From contig NZ_FMVM01000005.1 of assembly GCF_900102085.1 (NCBI RefSeq), positions 186,001 to 250,000 on the forward strand: 64,000 nt of DNA, read 5' to 3'. A model generated the notes under the pieces. That model saw only the letters and a program-made list of their open reading frames with translations, was not told the DNA's origin and did no database searches. Shown piece after piece: positions 34,432-42,949 of the stretch (its first letter is position 1; the number at the start of each line of letters is the position of its first letter). A program made the position numbers and the translations under genes. This DNA is from Paenibacillus polysaccharolyticus. GTDB lineage: Bacteria > Bacillota > Bacilli > Paenibacillales > Paenibacillaceae.

Positions 34432-35741
34432 TTTCGCTCACCCGCTTTATATGGTATATCACCTGCATTACGATGCTGATACAGAGCTATGCCTATGAAC
34501 ATCCAGAAAAAAACGTTCGCAGGAAACAACTCAAGAACGTTGGTCGTCATACTTGCCGCAGCCACTCCTGCGCCGAGGGCTATAGCCACCTGAGGAAGTC
34601 TGGAACCTGCCGAGTAAGGTGAGGCATTCATTCGTCTAACCAGTGTGACCAACAACCACATGAATAACATCAAAAAATAGGCAAGACCGATCCAACCTGT
34701 CTGTTCGTACAAGGAAAAGTACTGGTTATCCACTGCAAAATTACTGGAGTTCAGACCCATCATATGTGTGCGCCGACTGGCAGCACCAACCGAACCAATT
34801 CCGTTGCCGATCATGCCATTCATGGTGAATGGCGAGGTCAGGCTGCTTCCCCATATCTGTAATCGATCAAGCAGGGATGAACTGGAGAGCAGATTTTTGG
34901 ACTGCAGGAACCTGCCTCCGAAAAACACAACTGCAGGCAGTGTCAGAAAAACAACCGCCAGAACTAACATATTTTTTTTGTTGTACTTGCGAATCTGAAG
35001 TAAAAAAAGAACCACCTGATATACAAACCAGAGCAATAAAGCCGATCGAATCGTAGATAAAAGCAAAAAGCCGATCGTCAGCAACTGGATCATCAGGCGA
35101 AAGCTACGGTGCTTCACTGCCAGCTTGGTTTGTTCTGCAATGATACCTGTCATTAACAGTGCATACGCATAACCATCCGGCGAGTACGTAATGGAGGATA
35201 AACGCGGCACACCCTCAAGATAGTTTTTGATGTTTACGCCGTATACGAATCCCATAGTGATTAACTTTTCTATACCCAGCGCATATTGAGCGCACCATCC
35301 TGCAATGAGCATAATAAAAATAACCAGATTGGTTCTGGCAAATGCGTACATTCCACCCTGCTCGGCCATAAACATGCCTGCAAACAGCATCACCAGTGGT
35401 AAAAGCGTAATTTTGATTCCATAGACTAACGTGACCACGCTGGAACCGACAAGTACATTTAACGATCCGAGCACGATGAGGGAGGCCAGTATAAACAGGA
35501 ATAGATTCAGAAAATGAATCTGCTGGCGATATACCCGAGCAAGTGTGTATACCGCAAGTAGCAACATGCCTGCGTCCTTTAACGAACGAATCACAATATT
35601 ATCGACATAGATCGAAATCAGACCATAAATGGACAGATAGAGCAGTAAGAAATGAATCAACATCATGATGACTGAGGAAGGCGCATCAGACCTCGCTTGA
35701 ACTAATGATGGCGATTTGACGTTCAGAGAAGTCATGTACAT
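34428..35741 (-). CDS. O-antigen ligase/polymerase-like membrane protein (Wzy type)
   Basis: 437 residues, ten or more hydrophobic segments. A large extracytoplasmic loop near residues 300-345 (MNGMIGNGIGSVGAASRRTH, then FAVDNQYFSLYEQTGWIG) has the Wzy_C/WaaL-type pattern. It most likely polymerises repeat units at the outer face of the membrane. ATG 35741 follows GGAGGTG; a TTG six codons earlier overlaps that site. Polymerase rather than ligase is inferred from the Wzx/Wzz/BY-kinase context. Confidence 0.87.
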   Translation of the reverse strand: MYMTSLNVKSPSLVQARSDAPSSVIMMLIHFLLLYLSIYGLISIYVDNIVIRSLKDAGMLLLAVYTLARVYRQQIHFLNLFLFILASLIVLGSLNVLVGSSVVTLVYGIKITLLPLVMLFAGMFMAEQGGMYAFARTNLVIFIMLIAGWCAQYALGIEKLITMGFVYGVNIKNYLEGVPRLSSITYSPDGYAYALLMTGIIAEQTKLAVKHRSFRLMIQLLTIGFLLLSTIRSALLLWFVYQVVLFLLQIRKYNKKNMLVLAVVFLTLPAVVFFGGRFLQSKNLLSSSSLLDRLQIWGSSLTSPFTMNGMIGNGIGSVGAASRRTHMMGLNSSNFAVDNQYFSLYEQTGWIGLAYFLMLFMWLLVTLVRRMNASPYSAGSRLPQVAIALGAGVAAASMTTNVLELFPANVFFWMFIGIALYQHRNAGDIPYKAGERK

Positions 35742-35742
35742 C

Positions 35743-36966
35743 TTAGCCTTCACCTCCAATTAACTTCTCGTAGATGATCGCATGTCTGGTGAGAAGATAA
35801 TCTTCATTAAAGGATAAGCTGTGTTCGGAGCATTGTAGCATTAATTCATTTTTCTCCGCTTCAGATAAGGCGTAATAATGGAGGATTGCGTCACGGATCG
35901 CATCCGCACGATGGGCGGTGAAAGAGAAGGTATCCGCATCCAGCAAAATCTCGGGCATGCCCCCAACCTTGGAAGCGTAAACTGGCGTACCTGCTTGATA
36001 CGATTCGATGACCACTCTGCCAAAAGGTTCATCCCAGGTGGACGGTACAATCGTGAGATCCATCTTTTTCATCTGGGAAGTGATCTCCTTTTTATCGATT
36101 TTGCCCACGAACACGATCCGGGGATCAGCCCCTGCAAGTTCTTGTAATGTGTGAAGCAGAGGGCCATCCCCATGGATGAACAGCTTCCCCACAATCTGCT
36201 GATCGAGCTTTTGCACTGCTTCAATCAGATACTGAACTCCTTTGACCTCGGTTAGTTGTCCAAAATATCCAACATGCAGGGGTTGCTGGTGACGAACCGT
36301 TTTTCCCGCATTAACATGCTGAACCCGATTATCACGCTCAACAATGTTATGAATGACATGTTTGGACGCGAGCGCGAAAAACCCCAGTTCGGTATGCTTG
36401 TTAAGCACATGCTCGGATATGCCAATAACAGAAGAAACTCTGCGGCTGTAGTGTTTGGAAATCTGTCTGTAGAACCTGGAATATGCCGAGATCGCGATAG
36501 GTTCAATTAACGAAAAATCGCGCAGGGTATGCACAACCGGGATGTTCAGTTCAAACGCCGCTTTCCAGATCGCAAGGCTTAATCCCGGTATATTCTGAGT
36601 GTGGATCAGGGCAGGACGTTTCATCATCAGATATTGTTTAATATGCTGGTACTGCTTCACATTAAAAATATCCTGGATACGCCATAACACTTTGTCAGAA
36701 GTGCTGGACTGCCTTGCTGTATCACCGATCCAGTACCGATTATTAAATGGTAGCCGCGAGATTTCAATCCCGTTCACTGTATCCGTCTGCACCCCGCCCT
36801 CCTTGTGTCCACCAACTGTAATGACTTTAACGTCATAACTGGACTCCAGCGTCTGGGCCAAAATCTGTGTTGATATCTCGGCTCCCCCAATAATATGGGG
36901 TGGATATAAACTGTGAGCAATCAATATAGTTTGCACGGTTCTCAACTCGCTTTTATTCAGCTTCAT
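35743..36966 (-). CDS. Family 4 glycosyltransferase (e)
   Basis: GT-B fold, about 407 residues. ILIAHSLYPPHIIGGAEISTQ at the start; HVGYFGQLTEVKGVQYLIEAV and VPSTWDEPFGRVVIESYQAGTPVYA in the donor domain. The ATG at 36966 lacks a clear ribosome site; a GTG at 36936 gives a more family-like N-terminus, so the start is uncertain. It lies 19 bases after the UDP-xylose synthase gene. Confidence 0.9.
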   Translation of the reverse strand: MKLNKSELRTVQTILIAHSLYPPHIIGGAEISTQILAQTLESSYDVKVITVGGHKEGGVQTDTVNGIEISRLPFNNRYWIGDTARQSSTSDKVLWRIQDIFNVKQYQHIKQYLMMKRPALIHTQNIPGLSLAIWKAAFELNIPVVHTLRDFSLIEPIAISAYSRFYRQISKHYSRRVSSVIGISEHVLNKHTELGFFALASKHVIHNIVERDNRVQHVNAGKTVRHQQPLHVGYFGQLTEVKGVQYLIEAVQKLDQQIVGKLFIHGDGPLLHTLQELAGADPRIVFVGKIDKKEITSQMKKMDLTIVPSTWDEPFGRVVIESYQAGTPVYASKVGGMPEILLDADTFSFTAHRADAIRDAILHYYALSEAEKNELMLQCSEHSLSFNEDYLLTRHAIIYEKLIGGEG

Positions 36967-36985
36967 TGTTATCAGTTCAGTGTGA

Positions 36986-37951
36986 TCAAGTTTCCTGTAC
37001 CTGCAGCATCAATCGATAGTGCTCTATCGTGCGTTTCAATCCCTCTTCCAGACCAATCTCCGGCTCCCAGTTTAATATTTCGCGAGCTTTATCAATCACT
37101 GGACGTCTAACCTTCGGATCATCTTCAGGTAAAGGCAAGAATACAACCTTACTGTCCGATTGTGTGAGCTGTTTCACCAAATGAGCGACCTCAAGAATCG
37201 TGTATTCCGTAGGGTTTCCGATATTGATAATCTCTCCATCAGCCCGATCTTCCGCCATGAAAGCTTGTAATCCCCGAATGTTATCATCCACATAACAGAA
37301 GGATCGGGTCTGTGAACCATCTCCATACACTGTAATATCTTGACCCGCCAACGCCTGCGTTACAAAATTAGATATCACCCTGCCGTCATCATTGCGAAGC
37401 CCGGAAGAATACGTGTTGAAAATACGCGCAACTTTCACGGAAACTCGTTGTTTTGTGTAGTATTCATAACAAAAAACTTCGCCTAACCGTTTGGCTTCAT
37501 CATAGCAAGCTCGTGGCCCCCACGTATTTACATTGCCTCGATAACTCTCCGGCTGCGGATGAATCTCGGGATCGCCATAGGCTTCACTTGTACTGGAATA
37601 CAGAAACTTGGCTCCTTTGACCCGAGCCAGTTCCAGCATATGATAGGTTCCTCGCGTGTTCACCCAGATCGTGCCAATCGCATCTGCTTGATAGAATTTA
37701 GGTGAAGCAGGCGAAGCCAGATGATAGACTTCGTGCACCTGCTGATCAACGAAAATATCCATTGTATCGGGACGTGTAACATCTGCTTCATGGAATACAA
37801 AGTGAGGGTTCTCCATAACCCCTGCCAGATTGCGAATCACACCTGTTGAAAGATTATCGATCCCTGTAACCCGATGGCCCTGGCCGATCAAAGATTGCAC
37901 GAGATGAGAGCCCAGAAATCCGGCAGCACCTGTCACTACAATATGTTTCAT
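36986..37951 (-). CDS. UDP-glucuronate decarboxylase (UDP-xylose synthase)
   Basis: Short-chain dehydrogenase/epimerase fold that decarboxylates UDP-glucuronate to UDP-xylose with bound NAD+. GAAGFLG at residues 8-14, catalytic Tyr150/Lys154 in YDEAKRLGE. The stretches SEAYGDPEIHPQPE, RIFNTYSSGLRNDDGRVISN and VYGDGSQTRSFCYV follow the UXS family closely rather than GalE or RmlB. Start at ATG 37951 (an ATG 12 codons earlier adds a non-family lead). With ugd it gives a two-step path from UDP-glucose to UDP-xylose. Confidence 0.9.
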   Translation of the reverse strand: MKHIVVTGAAGFLGSHLVQSLIGQGHRVTGIDNLSTGVIRNLAGVMENPHFVFHEADVTRPDTMDIFVDQQVHEVYHLASPASPKFYQADAIGTIWVNTRGTYHMLELARVKGAKFLYSSTSEAYGDPEIHPQPESYRGNVNTWGPRACYDEAKRLGEVFCYEYYTKQRVSVKVARIFNTYSSGLRNDDGRVISNFVTQALAGQDITVYGDGSQTRSFCYVDDNIRGLQAFMAEDRADGEIINIGNPTEYTILEVAHLVKQLTQSDSKVVFLPLPEDDPKVRRPVIDKAREILNWEPEIGLEEGLKRTIEHYRLMLQVQET

Positions 37952-37983
37952 TACATCACACTCCAAATTATGATCCAAAATGG

Positions 37984-38652
37984 TCAAAAGGTGTTGCTTT
38001 TAATCATTACACCGATAGTTTTAAAAATGATCGTAATGTCCATTTTCATGGATACATTCGAGATATAGTGGAAGTCATACTGGAGATTATGGTGAATAGG
38101 CTCCTTCCGAGCCTCGCTCACCTGCCACAATCCCGTAATTCCCGGTTTCACCAGAAAACGCCTGCGTTCCAGATCGGTATAACATTCCTCCACAATACGT
38201 TTCATCTCAGGTCTTGGGCCGATAAAACTCATATCGCCTTTGATAATATTGAGCAGCTGCGGCAGTTCATCGAGACTCGTCTTGCGCAGAATTCTGCCCA
38301 GTCGTGTAATCCTCGGATCATGGCTGGTCGTTGGCGAAAGGCCATATTTCGGTGCGTCTGTACGCATCGTTCTGAATTTATAAATGTTAAATTTGACTCC
38401 ATTCTTCCCGTACCGCTCCTGCTTGAAGATCACGGGCCCTTTGGAATCCAGTTTAATCAAAATAGCCGAAAGCAGCATGACCGGTAATGTGATGAGCAGT
38501 AACAGAATAGCGATAACAAAATCGGCCAATGGCTTCATCACATCCGTATACCCGCCAACACGTTGTGAGTATGGCTGCTCAAGTACAGCGGCATTCCCCT
38601 CTTTAACCAAGGTTTCCCCACTCCCAAAGTATTCCGGTCCTGATAGCTTCAC
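37984..38652 (-). CDS. Undecaprenyl-phosphate sugar phosphotransferase (initiating, EpsL-like)
   Basis: Bacterial sugar transferase domain only (222 residues). One membrane or re-entrant helix (about 42-64: [22 protein letters not shown]), then [40 protein letters not shown] and [11 protein letters not shown], all hallmarks. It puts the first sugar-1-phosphate on undecaprenyl phosphate. Overlaps galU by 4 bases. It lacks the long membrane domain of WbaP. Confidence 0.94.
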   Translation of the reverse strand: MKLSGPEYFGSGETLVKEGNAAVLEQPYSQRVGGYTDVMKPLADFVIAILLLLITLPVMLLSAILIKLDSKGPVIFKQERYGKNGVKFNIYKFRTMRTDAPKYGLSPTTSHDPRITRLGRILRKTSLDELPQLLNIIKGDMSFIGPRPEMKRIVEECYTDLERRRFLVKPGITGLWQVSEARKEPIHHNLQYDFHYISNVSMKMDITIIFKTIGVMIKSNTF

Positions 38653-39557
38653 AGACTATCCCCTCCAGCTACAAGGATTTGATTCATCTGTTCCTTCATT
38701 AGAATCTCTTCAATCGCCATCAGCACCGGTGCACGCAACTCTTTATTTTTGAGTGCAAAATCGAGTGTCGTGAGAATATAGCCCAGCTTCTCCCCTACAT
38801 CAAACCGGGAGCCTTCAAAGTCATAGGCGCTAATTCCTTCATCATCATTCAACTTTTGCAACGCATCTGTAAGCTGAATTTCCCCTCCTGCACCGACATT
38901 TTGCTCTTCCAGATACTCAAAAATTTTCGGAGTCAAAATGTATCGTCCCATGATGGCCAGGTTAGACGGAGCCGAACCTAGTGGAGGCTTTTCAACCATA
39001 CTCTTAACAGAAGATAAACGTCCTTCTGTGTGCAACGGATCAATAATCCCGTAGCGGGATGTTTCACTAGGACTTACCGTTTTCACGCCAAGCACCGACT
39101 GCTCTACCTTTTCATACTGCTGGATGAGCTGTTTCAGGCACGGCACTTCCGACACGACGATATCATCGCCAAGCAACACGGCAAAGGGTTCATTGCCTAT
39201 GAAATTCCGGGCGCACCAGACCGCATGCCCAAGTCCAAGGGCTTCCTTCTGTCTTATGTAATGGATATCCACGTTGGAGGACTTCCGGACTTCTTCCAGT
39301 AAACTGAGTTTCCCTTTCTCAAGGAGGTTATGCTCCAGTTCAAACGCACTGTCAAAATGATCTTCAATCGCACGTTTTCCTTTTCCCGTCACGATGATAA
39401 TATCTTCGATCCCGGAAGCAACCGCCTCTTCAACGATGTACTGGATAGTCGGTTTATCCACAATAGGGAGCATTTCTTTAGGCATTGCCTTTGTAGCAGG
39501 TAAAAAACGGGTTCCCAATCCAGCAGCAGGGATAATTGCTTTTCTCACCTTTGTCAT
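38649..39557 (-). CDS. galU: UTP--glucose-1-phosphate uridylyltransferase
   Basis: Makes UDP-glucose, the feedstock for ugd and for glucosyl or galactosyl transfer. [26 protein letters not shown] (short form of the GalU signature) starts at residue 6; [13 protein letters not shown] and YGIIDP follow. From ATG 39557 it has 302 residues. An upstream in-frame ATG (39575) is less family-like. Named gtaB in B. subtilis. A second copy elsewhere is likely. Confidence 0.95.
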   Translation of the reverse strand: MTKVRKAIIPAAGLGTRFLPATKAMPKEMLPIVDKPTIQYIVEEAVASGIEDIIIVTGKGKRAIEDHFDSAFELEHNLLEKGKLSLLEEVRKSSNVDIHYIRQKEALGLGHAVWCARNFIGNEPFAVLLGDDIVVSEVPCLKQLIQQYEKVEQSVLGVKTVSPSETSRYGIIDPLHTEGRLSSVKSMVEKPPLGSAPSNLAIMGRYILTPKIFEYLEEQNVGAGGEIQLTDALQKLNDDEGISAYDFEGSRFDVGEKLGYILTTLDFALKNKELRAPVLMAIEEILMKEQMNQILVAGGDSL

Positions 39558-39659
39558 AGATATCACCCTATCCATTTAGTTTTTTTATTTAACTCAAAAC
39601 CATGAAAACATGAAACATATCATTCATAAATAGGGCATTGAACCCCTCCTCACATCACA

Positions 39660-39720
39660 CCCCTGACGATACACGTCTAAGGTACACTACCCACAGTGTG
39701 ACCGAGTGCCTACCTTGATA
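39660..39720 (-). promoter_or_regulatory. Structured leader between the BY-kinase and galU genes (EAR-like position)
   Basis: In the 220-base gap, AAGGTA (39679-39684) pairs with TACCTT (39711-39716), enclosing CACT/AGTG (39685-39688 with 39705-39708), or alternatively ACACT/AGTGT with a 6-base loop. In B. subtilis the eps-associated RNA (EAR), a processive antitermination element, lies at the equivalent place between epsB and epsC. I cannot confirm the EAR consensus by eye. Confidence 0.35.
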
Positions 39721-39781
39721 GAGGTATAGTAGACATGACCTTTTAAAATGATTTGAAAATAAAACTCCATTGTCTTGCCTG

Positions 39782-40462
39782 TTATTTTTCCCCGTAACTG
39801 TTATTGCGGCTTTTCGGAACCTGCACATTGTTCAGCACAGCGCCTAGAATACGTGCATTCACATGTTCAAGATGAGCCTTCGCCTTTTTGACCAGATCCT
39901 TTTTCACCTTGCCTGCATTCACCACAAGAATGACACCATCACACAATGAACTGATAATCAATGCATCTGTCACGGTTAGAACCGGCGGTGTATCGAAGAG
40001 AATAACGTCATACTCTTCCTTCAAGCCCTCAAGGAGTGCTGTCATCTTACGTGATCCGATCATCTCCGAAGGATTAGGGGGAATCGGCCCGGAAGATAAG
40101 ACATGAAGACCTTCCACCCCCGTTTCCCGAAGCACTTCCGTCACTTTGTATTGACTCGATAACACACTGGTTAGGCCTACATGGTTGGGCACATTAAACA
40201 TCAGATGTACTGCCGGTTTACGGAGATCCGTATCCATTACCAGAACCTTTTTCCCTTCCTGCGCATAGGTAACTGCCAGATTGCCAATCGTCGTTGTTTT
40301 CCCTTCCCCTGAGGATGCCGAGGCAATCATGATCGTTTGAATCTGACTGTCTATGGATGAAAACTGAATATTGGTTCGTAGCTTTCGATAGGCTTCTGAT
40401 GAAGTGGATCTGGGATTAGCCATCGTTACCAGGCCTACTCGTTCATTGGTTAATCGTGACAT
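39782..40462 (-). CDS. CpsD/CapB family protein tyrosine kinase (BY-kinase, EpsB-like)
   Basis: Cytosolic BY-kinase that partners with the Wzz-like protein to control chain length and export. RSTSSEAYRKLRTNIQF near residue 18, Walker A ASSGEGKTT, Walker A' VLVMDTDLRKP and Walker B VILFDTPP. The C-terminus (about 20 residues after the ATPase core) has a single tyrosine (NNSYGEK) and not the usual Tyr cluster. I chose ATG 40462 behind AGGTAGGTG; the gene overlaps the Wzz gene. Confidence 0.93.
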   Translation of the reverse strand: MSRLTNERVGLVTMANPRSTSSEAYRKLRTNIQFSSIDSQIQTIMIASASSGEGKTTTIGNLAVTYAQEGKKVLVMDTDLRKPAVHLMFNVPNHVGLTSVLSSQYKVTEVLRETGVEGLHVLSSGPIPPNPSEMIGSRKMTALLEGLKEEYDVILFDTPPVLTVTDALIISSLCDGVILVVNAGKVKKDLVKKAKAHLEHVNARILGAVLNNVQVPKSRNNSYGEK

Positions 40463-41195
40463 ACTGTCCATCACCTACCTGTTTTTGAGATATGGATGAC
40501 TGTTTTGACATACGGCTCTCTTCTTTTCTTATCTTGGAGATAACAGCAAGTGCAGGGAGATTTAATTCTTTCTCCAATTCATCTTCCGTTTTCAAGGTGT
40601 CATCCAAATATTCCAGCAGGAATATAAACCCTACTGCCAGTAGTAGGCCAACAATAAAGCTGATTAAAATATTGATGATGGGGTTGACGTTAATAGGATT
40701 GGAGGAATCCGTAGGTTTCGCTTCACTTAGGATCGTGACATTGTCTACTTTCATAATTACGGGGATTTGAGATTTAAACACTTTCGCAACTGCGTTTACG
40801 GTTTTTGCGGCTTTTTCGGATGATAATCCCGTAGCCGTTAGACTCATAACCTGGGACTCATTGGCGGTGGAAACTCGGATGTTTTGCCCTATTTGATTAC
40901 CAGTCATACCAAGATCGGGGTATGTAGATGCCACTTTATCGAGGATTGCAGAAGATTTAATAATCTCCATATAAGAGTTGATCACTTTGATGTTTGTCTG
41001 AATAGTTCCAATATCCAAACTTGGAACACCTTGGGCATTATATGCCTGGTTGACGATTAATTTGGCGCCTGCTTCATAGATCGGTACAGTAAAAAAGTAG
41101 TTTTTGACACCTGCACCAATACAAGCCACAGCTACGAAGGCAACAATAATCCAGATGCGTTTACGTAAAATGTGTAAATACTCTTTGAGTTCCAT
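40443..41195 (-). CDS. Polysaccharide chain-length determinant / kinase activator (Wzz, EpsA-like)
   Basis: 250 residues: N-terminal membrane helix (about 16-33), extracytoplasmic Wzz domain with the IYEAGAKLIVNQ motif, and a second helix (about 175-196) after a Pro-rich KPTDSSNPINVNP segment. The cytosolic tail normally activates the BY-kinase encoded next. GGGAGG precedes ATG. Confidence 0.93.
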   Translation of the reverse strand: MELKEYLHILRKRIWIIVAFVAVACIGAGVKNYFFTVPIYEAGAKLIVNQAYNAQGVPSLDIGTIQTNIKVINSYMEIIKSSAILDKVASTYPDLGMTGNQIGQNIRVSTANESQVMSLTATGLSSEKAAKTVNAVAKVFKSQIPVIMKVDNVTILSEAKPTDSSNPINVNPIINILISFIVGLLLAVGFIFLLEYLDDTLKTEDELEKELNLPALAVISKIRKEESRMSKQSSISQKQVGDGQYVTINQ

Positions 41196-41260
41196 TCGAT
41201 TTTCCTCCCATTTAAGTCAGCCATATTAAGTGACTATGTATTTGGTACATCAGTAGCTGC

Positions 41261-42019
41261 TCACCAGAATAAAAAGCTGCGCTTTTTCTTGGCTGGTAAT
41301 ACAGCCGAAATACGTTGATTATTCCATATGGATTGTGCATTATCTTGAAAATGTTGAATGCAGCAACGTCCCAAACGTCTTTCGAGCAACGGATATACGA
41401 CATCCAGTTTGAACGTTCGATATTTCGTATCGTGTGCATCTGATGAAATGAAATGAAACCCGTTTTCTTTGCAAAAATGAAAACACCACTTCTGAACTTT
41501 TCGCCCGAAAAGCCCAGTGAATGATTCCGCCGTAAGCTGGCATAGTCCACCTTGAAACAAGTATTCGGACAACAGCAATGGCTTTTTCAAAATGACAAGG
41601 TTGCGTTCCGGATGAGCGATAATAGGGGTAATTCCCGCGATTCGCAGTTCGTGCAGTATTCCGGGGAACTGTGAGGGAATATGACCAAAGGGCAACTCCA
41701 GCAACATATAACGACTACCGGCAAGTGTGCAGCACTTTCCTGCATACAAGTCTTCAATCAGCCTATCATGCACTCTGATCTCCTGACCGGGATCAATCTG
41801 CAAACGGATATTTCGTTTGGCAAGCTCGGCACGAAACATATAAACAGCCTGATTGACTACCTTTGGTTCATTGTTGTAATGTCCGTTCAGGTGATGCGGA
41901 GTTGCAATAATGGAGGTAATTCCTGAAGCTACTGCCTTCTCAGCCATCGCAACGGACTGCTCCATTTGAACAGGACCATCATCCAGACCGAATAGAATGT
42001 GGCAGTGCATTTCAACCAT
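41261..42019 (-). CDS. PHP-family protein-tyrosine phosphatase (YwqE/CpsB-like)
   Basis: Dephosphorylates the BY-kinase and other tyrosine-phosphorylated targets. PHP metal ligands appear as EMHCHILFGLDDG (residues 4-16), IIATPHH, IIAHPERN and SSDAHDT. From ATG 42019 (AGGAAG upstream) it has 252 residues. The last part (PAKKKRSFLFW) is basic and unusual. First clearly assigned exopolysaccharide gene of the locus. Confidence 0.92.
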   Translation of the reverse strand: MVEMHCHILFGLDDGPVQMEQSVAMAEKAVASGITSIIATPHHLNGHYNNEPKVVNQAVYMFRAELAKRNIRLQIDPGQEIRVHDRLIEDLYAGKCCTLAGSRYMLLELPFGHIPSQFPGILHELRIAGITPIIAHPERNLVILKKPLLLSEYLFQGGLCQLTAESFTGLFGRKVQKWCFHFCKENGFHFISSDAHDTKYRTFKLDVVYPLLERRLGRCCIQHFQDNAQSIWNNQRISAVLPAKKKRSFLFW

Positions 42020-42141
42020 ATCCAAACTTCCTGAAATAGTATGCTCCCCCTTGCCCCTTTATTCATTGCGCAAATGCTTTTGGTGTTAAAGAACTAATGC
42101 ATAACGCTACGAAATATAGTAAAATGGCGTTAAGTACATGC

Positions 42142-42161
42142 TTGTTCAGAAATTGTTCAGA
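42142..42161. repeat. Direct repeat in the leader of the phosphatase gene
   Basis: TTGTTCAGA occurs at 42142-42150 and 42153-42161, exactly 11 bases (one helical turn) apart, just after the 145-residue gene. Nearby AAAGAAC (42088-42094; GTTCTTT on the minus strand) matches the SinR box GTTCTYT of B. subtilis. Might be an operator. Confidence 0.4.
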
Positions 42162-42173
42162 GTCTACCTCATC

Positions 42174-42611
42174 CTATATGATAAAATCAATGTAACGATA
42201 AGGCTTCAGCTGAGGAGATGGATCTGTTGCATTCCCATATGTAGAACGGGAAACTGCCTCAAATTCAACTTCAGTAAGCATTCTGTTTAACTGTCCAGTT
42301 ATATATAGTGTTTGGTCTTTCTGAATATGCAAGTTTGAATGATACAATATCAGTTCTCCAAAAGGCTGTTTCCATTGCAGCTTGGCATGAAGCCTGACGC
42401 ATATACGGCTGTCTTCTACATCTAAACCTAGTACCATTTCTGATATTACGGGTAAGTTCAGGTCGCTCAGGAAAGTGATCGCTTGTGTATCCATACCAAG
42501 TAACAGGACGGGTCGTCTTTTGCGGTCTACCATTTTCCCATGAAATTCCTGAATGTACATATGGACATTTGGTTTCAGATCGGCCCATTCCTGAAGAATT
42601 TTTGAATTCAT
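42174..42611 (-). CDS. Protein of unknown function at the head of the exopolysaccharide locus
   Basis: 145 residues, soluble, no membrane segments. VDRKRRPVLLLGMDTQAITFL followed by beta-rich sequence (EMVLGLDVEDSRICVRLHAKLQWK, GELILYHSNL) looks like a small beta-barrel. A PilZ-like fold (binding cyclic di-GMP) is conceivable: a basic patch before the barrel is seen, but not the full RxxxR...DxSxxG motif. AAAGGAA precedes ATG. It is the first gene after the operator-bearing promoter at 42713-42767. Confidence 0.72.
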   Translation of the reverse strand: MNSKILQEWADLKPNVHMYIQEFHGKMVDRKRRPVLLLGMDTQAITFLSDLNLPVISEMVLGLDVEDSRICVRLHAKLQWKQPFGELILYHSNLHIQKDQTLYITGQLNRMLTEVEFEAVSRSTYGNATDPSPQLKPYRYIDFII

Positions 42612-42712
42612 GATTTCATTCCTTTAGAATGGATTGGCCAGCATGGACGAGAACGTTATTTTTGACAGGTATAACGCTCAAACCATGAGGAAATACTTAA
42701 ACTACTAACTAT

Positions 42713-42767
42713 GATACATTTTGTAACTCCATACGTTCAATTTACGATACAATACGTATCATGTCAA
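42713..42767 (-). promoter_or_regulatory. Promoter with two XRE-type operators, head of the exopolysaccharide locus
   Basis: Minus strand TTGACA (42762-42767), 17-base spacer, TAAATT (42739-42744). The palindrome GATACAATACGTATC (42746-42760) fills the spacer. A second site GATACATTTTGTAAC (42713-42727, one mismatch from a perfect palindrome) lies just past the start site. Centres are 33 bases apart, three helical turns. The divergent xre gene starts 180 bases away on the plus strand, so the sites may also govern it. Confidence 0.7.
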
Positions 42768-42949
42768 GCGGTATTTGGACATGGTTCTTTTGATTTACGA
42801 CAATATGAGCTGTCCTTAGACAGACCTATTTAATAAGTGGTATATGAGACGAATGAGGCGTAGTACATTTGCAGGAAAGTTTACCCTGATCAAAAACTTG
42901 GCTCAGGATTGTTTCAATATATATGATGGTGTTCAGGGGGAAATAGCTT

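Noticed and set aside
21571..42611. Exopolysaccharide locus as a mobile island
   Set aside because: No transposase, integrase, tRNA or flanking direct repeats are seen; only gene content would vary between strains.
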